The position numbers were made by a program, and so were the translations under genes. Below, in pieces: positions 51,545-59,838 of a stretch of DNA of 64,000 nt. How positions within the stretch are numbered: position 1 is the stretch's first letter; each line of letters begins with the position of its first letter. The notes below the pieces were generated by a model, which saw only the letters and a list, made by a program, of their open reading frames with translations, ran no database searches and was not told the origin of the DNA. The DNA comes from Planctomycetota bacterium (GTDB taxonomy: Bacteria > Planctomycetota > UBA8742 > UBA2392): assembly GCA_020638635.1 (NCBI GenBank), contig JACKIE010000005.1, positions 62,001-126,000 of the forward strand, given 5' to 3'.

Positions 51545-53965
51545 CTACAGCATGTTGACCGGGTCCACGTCGATGCTCATGCGCAGGCGTTCGCCCACCT
51601 TCACCAGCGGCTTGATGGCTTCCACCACGCCGCGCACCTCGCGAAAGCCGCGGGCCTTGATCATCACCTGCCGGCGGTGACGGCCGCGCAGTTTGGCGAT
51701 CGGCGCCTCGAAGGGCCCCGCGACCTGGTAAATCGTGCCCTGGTAACGCTTGGAGAAGTCTTCGGCCGTGGCGGCCACCTTGCCGGCTTCTTCGTCGGCC
51801 TTGGCGGCGTCGTGGGCCTCGACGGTGACCAGCACCACGCGTGAGAAGGGCGGGTAGTTGCTCTCATTCCGGTGCTGCAGCTCGTAGCTGACGAAGGCCC
51901 GGTAGTCCTGGCGCGCGCCGGTCACGATGCTGACGTGCTCGGGCTGGAAGGTCTGCACGATCACCACGCCAGGCTTGCTGCCGCGCCCCGCGCGGCCGGC
52001 GACCTGCGTCAGCAGCTGGAAGCTGCGCTCGTAGCTGCGGAAGTCGCCAAGCCCCATGCCGACGTCGGCGCTGACCACGCCCACCACGGTGACGTCCGGG
52101 AAGTCGAGCCCCTTGGCGATCATCTGCGTGCCCACCAGGATCTGCGTTTCGCCGGCGCGGAAGGCGTCGAGCGTGACCTCGTAATCTTCGCGGGTCTTCA
52201 TCACGTCGCTGTCCATGCGCGCGATCTGGCGACCGGCGAAGATCACGTTCAGTTCTTCCTCCAGGCGTTCGGTGCCCATGCCCATCAGCTTGACCGGCCC
52301 GCCCAGGCAGTGCGGGCACTGGCGCGGGATCGGCGCGGTGTTTAGGCAGTAGTGGCAGGCCATCTTCTTCAGGCCGCGGTGGAAGCTCATGGGGATGTCG
52401 CACTGGGGGCACATCATGGCCTGCCCGCAGTTGGCGCAGGACAGCAGGGTGTGGTAGCCGCGCCGGTTCAGGAAGATGATCACCTGCTCGTCACGTTCCA
52501 GCGCGGCGCTGCAGGCGCCCCGCAGGCGCCGCGAGAAGAAGGTCATGGCGTGCTGCTCGCGGCATTCCTGTGCCATGTCGATGATTTCGACGGAGGCCAG
52601 TCCGGAGTCCCGAGTCCCGTGTCCCGCGTCTGGAACGGCGTGTCCAGCGTCCCGTGTCCCGTGTCCCGCGTCTTTTGCAGTTGACCCGGGACCCGGGACC
52701 CGGGACTCGGGACGGACTCTCGACTTCAGCTCCAGCAACTCGTACTTGCCGGCCTGCGCGTTGTGCCAGGTCTCCAGCGACGGCGTGGCCGAGCCGAGCA
52801 GCGCCACCGCGCGCTCCAGGCGGCAGCGCATGATGGCCGTGTCGCGCGCGTGGTAGCGCGGTGTGCTGTCCTGCTTGTAGGTGCCCTCGTGCTCTTCATC
52901 GACCACCACCAGGCCGAGGTCTTTCACCGGCGCGAACAGCGCGCTGCGCGGGCCGATTACCACGCGCGACTTGCCGCTGCCGATAGCCTTCCAGGCGTCG
53001 CGGCGCTCGGCGTCGGTCATGCTGGAGTGCAGCACGCTGACGCCGTCGAAGCGGCTGGCGAAGCGCCGCACGGTTTGCGGCGTCAGGCTGATCTCCGGCA
53101 CCAGCACGATCGCCGACTTGCCGTGTTCCAGCGCGCGGGCGATCGCGCGTATGTAAACCTCGGTCTTGCCGCTGCCAGTGACGCCGAACAGCAGGAAGGT
53201 CTTGAACTCGTCGCGGTCTACCGCGCCGCCCACGGCCTCCAGCGCCTTGTGCTGGTCGTAGGTCAGCGTCTCCGGCACGCGTTCGGGGGCGCCCAGCATG
53301 CCGCCGCCGGGGGCGTGTTCGGGCTCGATCTTCTCGAAGCGCAGCCAGCCCTGCTTCACCAGCGTGCGGATCGGCGACTCCGACACGCCCAGCTTTTCCG
53401 CCAGGTGCGCGGGCGTGAAGACGTCTTCGACAAACGTCCCCATCGCGCGCAGCACACGCGCGTAGCCCAGGGTGCGCTCGCCGCCGCTCTTGCTGGCGCG
53501 GGCCTTGTCTTCAAGCTCCGCCGCGTGGCCCAGCGTTTCGGCCGGCGACTTCGCCAGCCGCAGCACTGTCAGCATGCGGCGCTTGCGACCGGTGCGCACC
53601 ACGGCCGGCAACACCGCCTGCAAGGCCTCGCCCCAGGCGCAGGCGTAGTACTCGGCCATCCATTTGGTGAGCTGCAGCATGCCCTGGCCGAGCAACGGCT
53701 CGTCGTCGGGAGCCTCCAGGATCTCCTTGATCTGGTGGCGCATCAGGGTGGAGTCGTGCTTCTCGGCGACCACGAAGCCCTGCAGGCTGCGTTTGCCAAA
53801 CGGAACAGTGACGCGGTGGCCGACCTTGGCGCGCTCGGACAGCGGCTCCGGCACCAGATAGTCGAAAACGCGGTCCACGGGCGTGGGCAGGGCAACTTCA
53901 ACGAACCGGCCTTTGACCACAGGCTTGAGGTCTTGTGCATCAAACAGCTTGCCGCGAGCGTTCAT
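51545..53965 (-). CDS. priA: Primosomal replication protein N' (PriA helicase)
   Basis: An 806-residue 3'-5' helicase that restarts stalled replication forks. Evidence: N-terminal DNA-binding region (FDYLVPEPL), Walker A GVTGSGKTEVYIRAI, DEEHEGTYKQDSTPRYHARD, and two zinc clusters CANCGQAMMCPQC...CHYCLNTAPIPRQCPHC (in parts). Odd: residues about 418-456, between the helicase lobes and before the Zn region, are encoded by a 7-nt-period inverted repeat (52600-52713) and read as PESRVPGPGS...DAGHGTRDAGHAVP-like low complexity. The frame is intact, so the protein is probably functional. Confidence 0.92.
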   Translation of the reverse strand: MNARGKLFDAQDLKPVVKGRFVEVALPTPVDRVFDYLVPEPLSERAKVGHRVTVPFGKRSLQGFVVAEKHDSTLMRHQIKEILEAPDDEPLLGQGMLQLTKWMAEYYACAWGEALQAVLPAVVRTGRKRRMLTVLRLAKSPAETLGHAAELEDKARASKSGGERTLGYARVLRAMGTFVEDVFTPAHLAEKLGVSESPIRTLVKQGWLRFEKIEPEHAPGGGMLGAPERVPETLTYDQHKALEAVGGAVDRDEFKTFLLFGVTGSGKTEVYIRAIARALEHGKSAIVLVPEISLTPQTVRRFASRFDGVSVLHSSMTDAERRDAWKAIGSGKSRVVIGPRSALFAPVKDLGLVVVDEEHEGTYKQDSTPRYHARDTAIMRCRLERAVALLGSATPSLETWHNAQAGKYELLELKSRVRPESRVPGPGSTAKDAGHGTRDAGHAVPDAGHGTRDSGLASVEIIDMAQECREQHAMTFFSRRLRGACSAALERDEQVIIFLNRRGYHTLLSCANCGQAMMCPQCDIPMSFHRGLKKMACHYCLNTAPIPRQCPHCLGGPVKLMGMGTERLEEELNVIFAGRQIARMDSDVMKTREDYEVTLDAFRAGETQILVGTQMIAKGLDFPDVTVVGVVSADVGMGLGDFRSYERSFQLLTQVAGRAGRGSKPGVVIVQTFQPEHVSIVTGARQDYRAFVSYELQHRNESNYPPFSRVVLVTVEAHDAAKADEEAGKVAATAEDFSKRYQGTIYQVAGPFEAPIAKLRGRHRRQVMIKARGFREVRGVVEAIKPLVKVGERLRMSIDVDPVNML
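52600..52713. repeat. 7-nt-period repeat (GTCCCGT) inserted in frame inside priA
   Basis: Two direct blocks (52600-52630, 52642-52672) of GTCCCGA/GTCCCGT/GTCCCGC units and one inverted block (52683-52713, GACCCGGGACCCGGGAC...). The insertion length keeps the priA frame. Confidence 0.85.
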
Positions 53966-53998
53966 GAAACGGACTATAGCTGCGAGTGCGACAAGTTT

Positions 53999-54138
53999 CA
54001 GAGGATAGAGGAAGGAGGTCGGAGGTCGGAGGTCAGAGGTCAGGGAACTGCCTCAAGCCCGCAGCCCTAAGCCCGAAGCCCAAAGCCCTAAGTCCTATGC
54101 CCCAAGCCCTACAACCTACAACCTACAACCTGACCCCT
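53999..54138. repeat. Complex 7-nt-period repeat between priA and rnpA
   Basis: Left block GGAGGTCGGAGGTCGGAGG (54015 on). Middle block of seven GCCC(T/G/A)AA units (54055-54110). Right block ACAACCTACAACCTACAACC (54111 on). Left and right are loosely inverted; the middle block is a different 7-mer. Confidence 0.8.
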
Positions 54139-54148
54139 GCCGTTCCCC

Positions 54149-54523
54149 ATGCACCCATTCCTCGAAGACAACAAGCTGCGCAAGGAAGAGAAGCTGCTGG
54201 CACGGCCGCAGTTTGATGCCGTTTTCGACAAAGGCCGCAGCGCCGGCAACAAGCGGCTGGTGATGCACTGGCTCGAGAACGACTTGGGTTACCCGCGGCT
54301 GGGATTGGTGGTCAGCACGCGTTTCGGCAACGCCGTGCAGCGCAACCGCTTCAAGCGTCGGGTGCGCGAGATCTTCCGCACCCACAAGCGCGAGATCGGC
54401 GCGTTTGACCTGGTGGTGTTGCCCGCCAAGCGGCCCGAGGCGCGGGATTCAACCTTTGACGAGCTGGCCGACAGTTTTCTAAAACTGCTGGCGCGGATGG
54501 GCACCCACAAGCAGAGCAACTGA
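54149..54523 (+). CDS. rnpA: Ribonuclease P protein component
   Basis: A 124-residue protein subunit of RNase P, for tRNA 5'-end maturation. Evidence: the RNR motif region RFGNAVQRNRFKRRVREIFR and PRLGLVVSTRFG, preceded by LLARPQFDAVFDKGRS. Unusually, no rpmH is found directly upstream and no yidC downstream; a repeat and a 71-residue unknown gene flank it. Confidence 0.9.
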   Translation: MHPFLEDNKLRKEEKLLARPQFDAVFDKGRSAGNKRLVMHWLENDLGYPRLGLVVSTRFGNAVQRNRFKRRVREIFRTHKREIGAFDLVVLPAKRPEARDSTFDELADSFLKLLARMGTHKQSN

Positions 54524-54526
54524 GCC

Positions 54527-54742
54527 ATGCCAATCTTCGACATCCAGTGCGACCAGCTCGGCGAAATCGTCGAAATCCACTTCGGCGGCGGGCCCGAGCC
54601 CCGCGGCAACCCCGAGTATCGCGGCTTCAGCTGCCAGGCCGAGGCCGCCTGCAAACAGGCCGGCATCCGGTGCGAGCTGTTCAGCATGCAGGGTTTCCGG
54701 CCGTTCGAGGTGAAGGACGCCTTCGCGCACTTCAACTCGTGA
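54527..54742 (+). CDS. Small unknown protein (71 aa)
   Basis: Seventy-one residues, soluble, with three Cys (QCDQ, FSCQAEAACKQ, RCELF). It starts three bases after the rnpA stop, so it is likely co-transcribed. No family recognised; it is not YidD or YidC by motif. Confidence 0.6.
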   Translation: MPIFDIQCDQLGEIVEIHFGGGPEPRGNPEYRGFSCQAEAACKQAGIRCELFSMQGFRPFEVKDAFAHFNS

Positions 54743-54775
54743 CAAGAGCGGCTGTCTCCGCTAGATTCCCGCGCC

Positions 54776-55807
54776 ATGTCGGGCGACGGCGATTCCAAAG
54801 GTGCTGTGCTGGCGGCGCTCGTGGTCAACACGGGCCTTACCGCGTTGAAGTTCACGGCCTTCGGCCTTACCGGCTCTGGGTCGATGTTTTCTGAGGCCAT
54901 GCACACCCTGGCCGACACCGCCAACCAGGGCCTGCTTTTCATCGGCATCAAGCGCTCCGAGAAACGGCCGGACGCCCTATTCAGCTACGGCTACGGTGGC
55001 GAGCGCTTCCTGTTCGCGCTGCTGTCGGCCGTGGGCATCTTCGTGCTGGGTTGCGGCGTGACGATCTACCACGGCGTGGACTCGCTGATTCACCCGCACC
55101 AGCTGCACATCAAGTGGTGGCTGTTCGTGATCCTGGCCATCAGCTTCGTGCTCAACGGCTGGGTGTTGCTCAAGGCGATCCAGGCCATCAACAAGCAGCG
55201 CGGCGACAAGACATTCCTTCAGTTCCTGAAGACCACCAACGACCCCACTATCGCCGCCGTGCTGCTGGAAGACGGCATCGCCTGCGGCGGCGTGGTGATC
55301 GCGGTGATCTGCATCGCGCTGTCGGCGGCCATGCGCAGCTCCGTGCCGGACGCGGTCGGAAGCATCATCATCGGCGGGCTGCTGGGCTTCGTGGCGGTAT
55401 GGCTGGGCTACAAGAACCGCAGCCTGATCCTCGGCCGCGCGATTCCGCCCGAGGTACAGGAGCAGGCACTGGCCTTCCTCAAGTCGCAGCCCAGCGTCGA
55501 GCGCGTGCGCGCCGTGCAGAGCCGCATCCTGGGCGCCGACAGCTACAAGCTGAAAGCCGAGATCGACTGGAATGGCCGCTGGTTCGGCGAGCAGCAGGCG
55601 CAGTGGGTGAATGAGCAGAGGGCGCAGCTCGACGGCGACGAGGCGGCAAAGCAGTTCGCCCGCGAATTCGGCGAGCGCATCACCACCGCCATTGCCAAGG
55701 AAGTTGACCGCGTCGAGAAAGAACTGATGGCGCTGATCCCCACGCTGAAGTACCTCGACTTCGAGTCCGACGCGCCCACCGGCCACACCCAGATCCTGGC
55801 CAAGTAG
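54776..55807 (+). CDS. Cation diffusion facilitator (SLC30/ZnT9-like)
   Basis: A 343-residue CDF transporter with six helices. Helix 2 has the metal site SEAMHTLADTANQGLL (H-x3-D), helix 5 has LLEDGIACGGVV (E/D pair), and a cytoplasmic C-terminal domain (about 225-343) includes VERVRAVQSRILG. The pattern of an interrupted helix 5 motif and YGYGGERF is like the ZnT9/YfdX-type bacterial CDF group. Probably exports Zn2+ or another divalent metal. Confidence 0.88.
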   Translation: MSGDGDSKGAVLAALVVNTGLTALKFTAFGLTGSGSMFSEAMHTLADTANQGLLFIGIKRSEKRPDALFSYGYGGERFLFALLSAVGIFVLGCGVTIYHGVDSLIHPHQLHIKWWLFVILAISFVLNGWVLLKAIQAINKQRGDKTFLQFLKTTNDPTIAAVLLEDGIACGGVVIAVICIALSAAMRSSVPDAVGSIIIGGLLGFVAVWLGYKNRSLILGRAIPPEVQEQALAFLKSQPSVERVRAVQSRILGADSYKLKAEIDWNGRWFGEQQAQWVNEQRAQLDGDEAAKQFAREFGERITTAIAKEVDRVEKELMALIPTLKYLDFESDAPTGHTQILAK

Positions 55808-55842
55808 CACCGGGTTTCATACGCACGCGCCTCCGGCGTGTG

Positions 55843-55867
55843 ACGGATCGGCCGGAGGCCGATCCGT
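55843..55867. terminator. Palindrome between convergent CDF and DUF1549/1553 genes
   Basis: ACGGATCGGCC and GGCCGATCCGT stem; a second palindrome (ACGCGCC/GGCGTGT) adjoins it. Probable bidirectional terminator. Confidence 0.6.
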
Positions 55868-55893
55868 ACGCCATGGCCGGGGCAGCCATGCTG

Positions 55894-57669
55894 TTAATGA
55901 TTGGTGGCGAACTCGGTGCTGCTGACGAGCGCGTAGAACAGGTCTTCCAGGCCGACTTGCTCAGGCTGCTTCAACTCGGCCAGGAACTCCAGCGCGCGGC
56001 GCTTTTCGCCCAGGGTGGGCTGGCGCGACAGGATCGCCAGGTACAGGTTCTCGACGCGCTCCGCCGTTTCGGCGTGATCGCGCATGATGGCGTAGATGAG
56101 CGAGCCGTTGCGCGAATCACTGAGCCGGCGGGTGACTTCGCCGTTCAGGATGCTCAACGCCTGGTCTATGCTGAGCGTGAAGGTGTCGCTCTGCATGCGC
56201 TCGTCGTCCGAGGCCAGCGCCGCATACCGCGCGGCCAGGCCGCGACGCAGCTGCCAATCGGTGCCCATCTCACCGATCCAGGCCTCGTAGGTCTTCAGGA
56301 GCTCTTCGTCGAACTTCGCGCCGTAGTCGTCCTTCGGCTTGTCGCCCTGCATGTCCTGCATGGTCTTGAACTGCCGCAAGCGCTCGTACTGGCTGACGGT
56401 CTTGCGCGCAAACGGCTTCAGCATCGCGTCGCCGTCGCGCAGCGTGAACAGTGCGCCGAAGAACTGCTCGGCGGTCAGTTGCCGCACCGGCGCGCGATTG
56501 AAGTGCCAGCGCTCGCCGCCTTCGCCGCCTCTGCTGCCGAGCTGCCAGGTGCGCGAGTTCAGGATCGCGCGATACAGCTTCTTCACGCTGTAACCGCGCG
56601 CGAACCAGTCGCCCAGCTTCGCCAGCAGTTCGGGGTGGCTGGCCTCGTTCAGGCTGTTGAAGTCGTCCACCGGGTTCAGCAGACCGATGCCGAACAGGAA
56701 GCTCCAGTAGCGGTTGACCAGGTAGCGCCGGGCGGTGGCGTTGTTCTTGCCGGTCAGCCAGTTGGCAAACAGCTTGCGCCAGATCTTGGTGTCGCGCGTC
56801 TTGACCGGGCTGTCGCCAATCAACTGCGGCTGGTCGTAGGTCAGCAGATCCTCCACGCGGTTGATCGCCTCGGACGGCAGGTCGGGCGATGCGGCGTAGG
56901 CCTCGATCAGCTTGCGGGGCGGGATCGGCACCGTTTCCACGCGCGGGTCCACGGGCTGCACTTCGAAGTTGGCTTGCACTTCAATCCCCGTGAAGAAACT
57001 GGCCATGCCCTTGAACGACTGCTGCGTCCAGCTTTCCTCGTAGGGGTGGTCGTGGCATTCCGCGCACTGGATCTGGATGCCCGCGAAGTGTTTGCTGGTC
57101 AGGCCCGCCATGTTGGGCGAGCGCGCGGGGAAGCCCATCAGCCCGTAGTAGGCGCTGGCCGGGTTCTTCGAGATCGCGCCCTCGGCCGTGACCAGCTCGC
57201 TGATCACCTGGTCAAAGCCGACGTCCGCGTTGAACTGGCGCGCCAGCCAAACGGCCAGCACATCGCCGGCCGAGACGCCCAGCTCGCCGAGGTCGTTGCC
57301 GCGCTCGCGCAGGATGGGCATCCAGAGGTCGGCAAGGTGGCGGCCGAAGCGCGGGTCGGCCAGCAAGGAGTCGATCAGACGTTCGCGCTTGTCGAGGCGC
57401 TCGTCATCAAGGAAGGCGCGGGCCTCGGTGCTGGTAGGGGGCAGACCCACGGTGTCGAGGTAGACCCGGCGCAGGAACTCTTCGTCCAGCGCGCGGTTGG
57501 CGGGTTTGACGCCATCGCGCTGCCAGACCTTGGCGATTTCGGTGTCGATCAGCTCGGAGGTCGCCTTGGTGGGGTCGGAGGTCTCGGCGATGATCGCCGC
57601 CTTGCCGCTGAAAGCCAGGGCAAGGCAGGTGCAACAGGCAAAGCCGAATGCCAGCAGACGGGCAACCAT
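55894..57669 (-). CDS. DUF1549/DUF1553 (PSD-type) protein
   Basis: A 591-residue exported protein of the DUF1549-DUF1553 pair that is abundant in Planctomycetota. Signal peptide 1-25; DUF1549 about 30-240 with FLRRVYLDTVGLPPTSTEARAFL and QIQCAECHDHPYE, a cytochrome-like C-x2-C-H (CAECH); DUF1553 about 310-570 with WLTGKNNATARRYLVNRYWSFLFG (in parts) and LYLAILSRQPTLGEKRRAL. It usually works beside a DUF1501 sulfatase-like gene, which is absent here. ATG 57669 with GGGGG upstream. Confidence 0.9.
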   Translation of the reverse strand: MVARLLAFGFACCTCLALAFSGKAAIIAETSDPTKATSELIDTEIAKVWQRDGVKPANRALDEEFLRRVYLDTVGLPPTSTEARAFLDDERLDKRERLIDSLLADPRFGRHLADLWMPILRERGNDLGELGVSAGDVLAVWLARQFNADVGFDQVISELVTAEGAISKNPASAYYGLMGFPARSPNMAGLTSKHFAGIQIQCAECHDHPYEESWTQQSFKGMASFFTGIEVQANFEVQPVDPRVETVPIPPRKLIEAYAASPDLPSEAINRVEDLLTYDQPQLIGDSPVKTRDTKIWRKLFANWLTGKNNATARRYLVNRYWSFLFGIGLLNPVDDFNSLNEASHPELLAKLGDWFARGYSVKKLYRAILNSRTWQLGSRGGEGGERWHFNRAPVRQLTAEQFFGALFTLRDGDAMLKPFARKTVSQYERLRQFKTMQDMQGDKPKDDYGAKFDEELLKTYEAWIGEMGTDWQLRRGLAARYAALASDDERMQSDTFTLSIDQALSILNGEVTRRLSDSRNGSLIYAIMRDHAETAERVENLYLAILSRQPTLGEKRRALEFLAELKQPEQVGLEDLFYALVSSTEFATNH

Positions 57670-57728
57670 GAGGCCCCCAATGTTAGCAGGAACACCCATG
57701 GTTGCCGAAAGTCTCCGCGACATTTCAG

Positions 57729-58310
57729 CTACTGCTGGCGGCCCTCGATGGCGGCGAGCATTACGGCCGCGGCCACACCCATGCGGCGGTCCAGCCAGCC
57801 CTCGGTGTCGGCGCTGAAGTCGATGTCGATCTTGGCGACGAAGGGGTTGAAGCGCTGCTTGAAGATCATCACCGGGCGGCCCTGGATGTCGCCATGGAAA
57901 CCCTGCGGGACGAGGTTCGACAGGAAGCGGCGCACCATGGCCAGCGCCATGCTGTCCTCGAGGATCGTGCCGATCTGCTGGTCGTTGACGTCGAGGATAT
58001 GCCACTCGTCGCGCAGGATCGACTTCAGGCCCTTGCGGCGCAATGCGCCGACCTTCTGGTTGGCGATCACGTCGATCACGTCATAGGTCATGCCGAAGTC
58101 GAGCACGCCGCGGGCGTGGATCTGGAGAATCTGCGTGGTCATCGACTCGTCGGTGAAGACGCGGATGTCTTCCTTCAGCTTGAAGGCCTTCTGCTTGGTG
58201 TAGAAGACCAGGTTGCCGCTGGGGTCATAGATGTGGAACTGCTGGCCCAGGAACGCAAAAAGCTTCTTGCGGATCATCAAGTGGTTGTGCGCAAAACCGT
58301 CGTAGCTCAT
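57729..58310 (-). CDS. LURP-one/scramblase-like protein
   Basis: A 193-residue soluble protein with a Tubby/LURP-like beta-barrel pattern (IRKKLFAFLGQQFHIYDPSG, then LVFYTKQKAFKLKEDIRVFT and DMTTQILQI-like repeats) and a hydrophobic C-terminal helix (GVAAAVMLAAIEG). Members occur in many phyla; function unclear, possibly lipid or membrane related. Confidence 0.7.
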   Translation of the reverse strand: MSYDGFAHNHLMIRKKLFAFLGQQFHIYDPSGNLVFYTKQKAFKLKEDIRVFTDESMTTQILQIHARGVLDFGMTYDVIDVIANQKVGALRRKGLKSILRDEWHILDVNDQQIGTILEDSMALAMVRRFLSNLVPQGFHGDIQGRPVMIFKQRFNPFVAKIDIDFSADTEGWLDRRMGVAAAVMLAAIEGRQQ

Positions 58311-58388
58311 AGCTCGCCCCCGATTGAACAGGCTGTAAACTTAGTGAAGCGCGCCATGCTTGAACAGGGGCGACTTCGTGAAACGACG

Positions 58389-58434
58389 TAGCGCCACGAC
58401 TGCGTCGTGGCGCTATTGCGGGCAGGATGCCCGC
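58389..58434 (-). terminator. Hairpins after the selenoprotein gene
   Basis: TAGCGCCACGAC/GTCGTGGCGCTA and GCGGGC/GCCCGC stems just past the stop at 58444. Confidence 0.55.
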
Positions 58435-58443
58435 GCTCCGTCG

Positions 58444-59691
58444 CTACCAGGGTTTCGCCTTCAGCTTGAAGCTGAACCCCAGCTTCTTGCCGCCGCGCAG
58501 CACCTTCACGGTGATGGTATCGCCTGTGTTCTTGTTCAGCCTGATCCAGGTGGTGGGGTTGCTCGTGTACTCGCTTTCCGTCACGTCATCCACCGCGTAG
58601 ACGATGTCGCCCACCTGCATGCCCGCGGCCTGGCCGTTGGTCTTCACCCAGAACTTGGTGACCTCAAGGCCGAACTCGTTTTCCTTGATCCCCAGCTTGC
58701 GCTTTTCGGCCTTGTCGAGCGCCTTGCCCCAGAACTCGGCGAAGGGCTCCAGCGCGTGAACGCCTGAGCGGCGGCTGATGTCCGTCACGCGCCACCACTT
58801 GTCGAGCGCCAGCTCCAGTTCAACTTCGGCGTCCTTGCGCAGCACCGTCAGCTTCAGCGCTTTGGCCTCCATGGGGTGCTTGTCGAGCTGATACTGCAGG
58901 TCGCCGAAGCTGTAGACCGGCTTGCCTTCCAGCTTGATGATCTCGTCCTTCTTTTTCAGGCCGGCCTTGGCGGCAGCGCCCTCGGCGTTCTTCACCAGCA
59001 GGCCCTTCTTTACGTCCAGCTCGATGCCCAGGTTCTTGATGTCCGGGTTGATCCACAGGTCCTTGAGCCGGTCCAGTTTGCCCTGGCTCTGCAGCAGCTT
59101 GGTCTTGCCCGAGCCCAGGTGGTGGCAGTGCACGCACTGCTTCTTGGCCAGGGGGCCGTTCTTTACTTCCGGGTAGTCGCCGGGGAACTTCGCGGCCGGG
59201 CGCTCGGTCTTCGCTATCTCGCCGGCCTGGTACTTCTCGTGCAGCGCCAGGCCCTTCTCGAGCGCGAGCTGCAGCGAGTCATCATTGAGGTAGCTGTCGG
59301 TCGAGGCGTCATCGCGCCCGCCGTAGCGCAGGTAGATCTGCTCATCGGCATTCATGATGAAGCAGTAGAGTGTGATGTCCGGGTCGAACTCGAACAGGCC
59401 GATGTCCACGCCCGTGAGGTCGGTGATGCGGATGCAGACGTAGTCGCGCATCAGCTTGAGGAGGTTGCCATTGGGACTGACCAACTGGTCGTCGAAGGAT
59501 TTGCAATCCACTCACGGGACTCAGCGGAATTCCAGGAAGATCGGCTTGTTCTCTGCGCGCGCCTTCTTCAGGCCTTCCTGGTAATCGGTGATCCACTCAA
59601 AGCCGTCGGCTTCAACGGGCTCGGGTGCCGTCGCCCACCAGGCCGTTAACGCGGCTAAAGCCAGCAACAGGCTGAATGCCGTGCGCTTCAT
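58444..59691 (-). CDS. Probable selenoprotein: exported thioredoxin-like U-x-x-U domain, heme-like CxxCH and two PDZ domains
   Basis: Read with two TGA codons as Sec, the frame runs 415 residues from ATG 59691. Signal peptide about 1-21; thioredoxin-like domain about 35-160 starting WITDYQEGLKKARAENKPIF, where L-E-F-R is followed by TGA-V-P-TGA-V-D-C-K (U57, U60, then C63); C186-x2-C189-H190 (CVHCH), a possible heme or metal site; PDZ domains at about 215-290 and 340-413. Related exported proteins carry C-V-P-C at this place (family recollection). The TGAs are at 59521-59523 and 59512-59514, and a hairpin follows at 59475-59493. An alternative is a C-terminal gene starting at the GTG 59511, leaving a 56-residue upstream fragment. 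Two stops exactly at a CxxC pair make plain decay unlikely. Confidence 0.72.
59475..59493 (-). promoter_or_regulatory. Bacterial SECIS-like hairpin
   Basis: On the minus strand: lower stem GAC/GTC, a single bulged A, upper stem GACC/GGTC, and apical loop AGTT. The loop's second base is G followed by U, as expected for SelB recognition. The loop begins about 25 nt after the second TGA and about 34 nt after the first, both inside the 16-37-nt range known for bacterial SECIS. Confidence 0.55.
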
Positions 59692-59798
59692 TGTCGTCTG
59701 TCCTCTCCATGCCTCGGGCCCGCAGGGGAGCGGGCTGCAGGGGTCCTCGCAAACCTGAATGCCGCCATTCTGCCGGGCGGTTCAGGATTCACAAGAAA

Positions 59799-59823
59799 AC
59801 ACCCCGGCGCGGGGCCGGGGTGT
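59799..59823 (-). terminator. Intrinsic terminator of the PQQ-repeat lipoprotein gene
   Basis: ACACCCCGGC...GCCGGGGTGT stem followed on the minus strand by TTTTCTTG, 16 bp past the stop at 59839. Confidence 0.75.
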
Positions 59824-59838
59824 CTGCAAGTGGTTGGG

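Noticed and set aside
52600..52713. CRISPR-like array inside priA
   Set aside because: Units are 7 nt with no spacers and are part of a coding frame.
55840..58086. A 748-codon open frame on the plus strand
   Set aside because: It lies entirely opposite the DUF1549/1553 and scramblase-like genes, has no recognisable domain, and its His/Val/Gln/Arg-rich composition is that of antisense GC-rich coding DNA.
58444..59511. Treating this as a stand-alone gene beginning at GTG 59511
   Set aside because: It would cut off the start of the thioredoxin-like fold and the signal peptide, both of which are present in frame upstream. It remains the fallback if Sec is not used.
58444..59691. Pseudogene with two nonsense mutations
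   Set aside because: Both stops are TGA, lie exactly at a CxxC pair, and a SECIS-like hairpin follows; the rest of the frame is intact.
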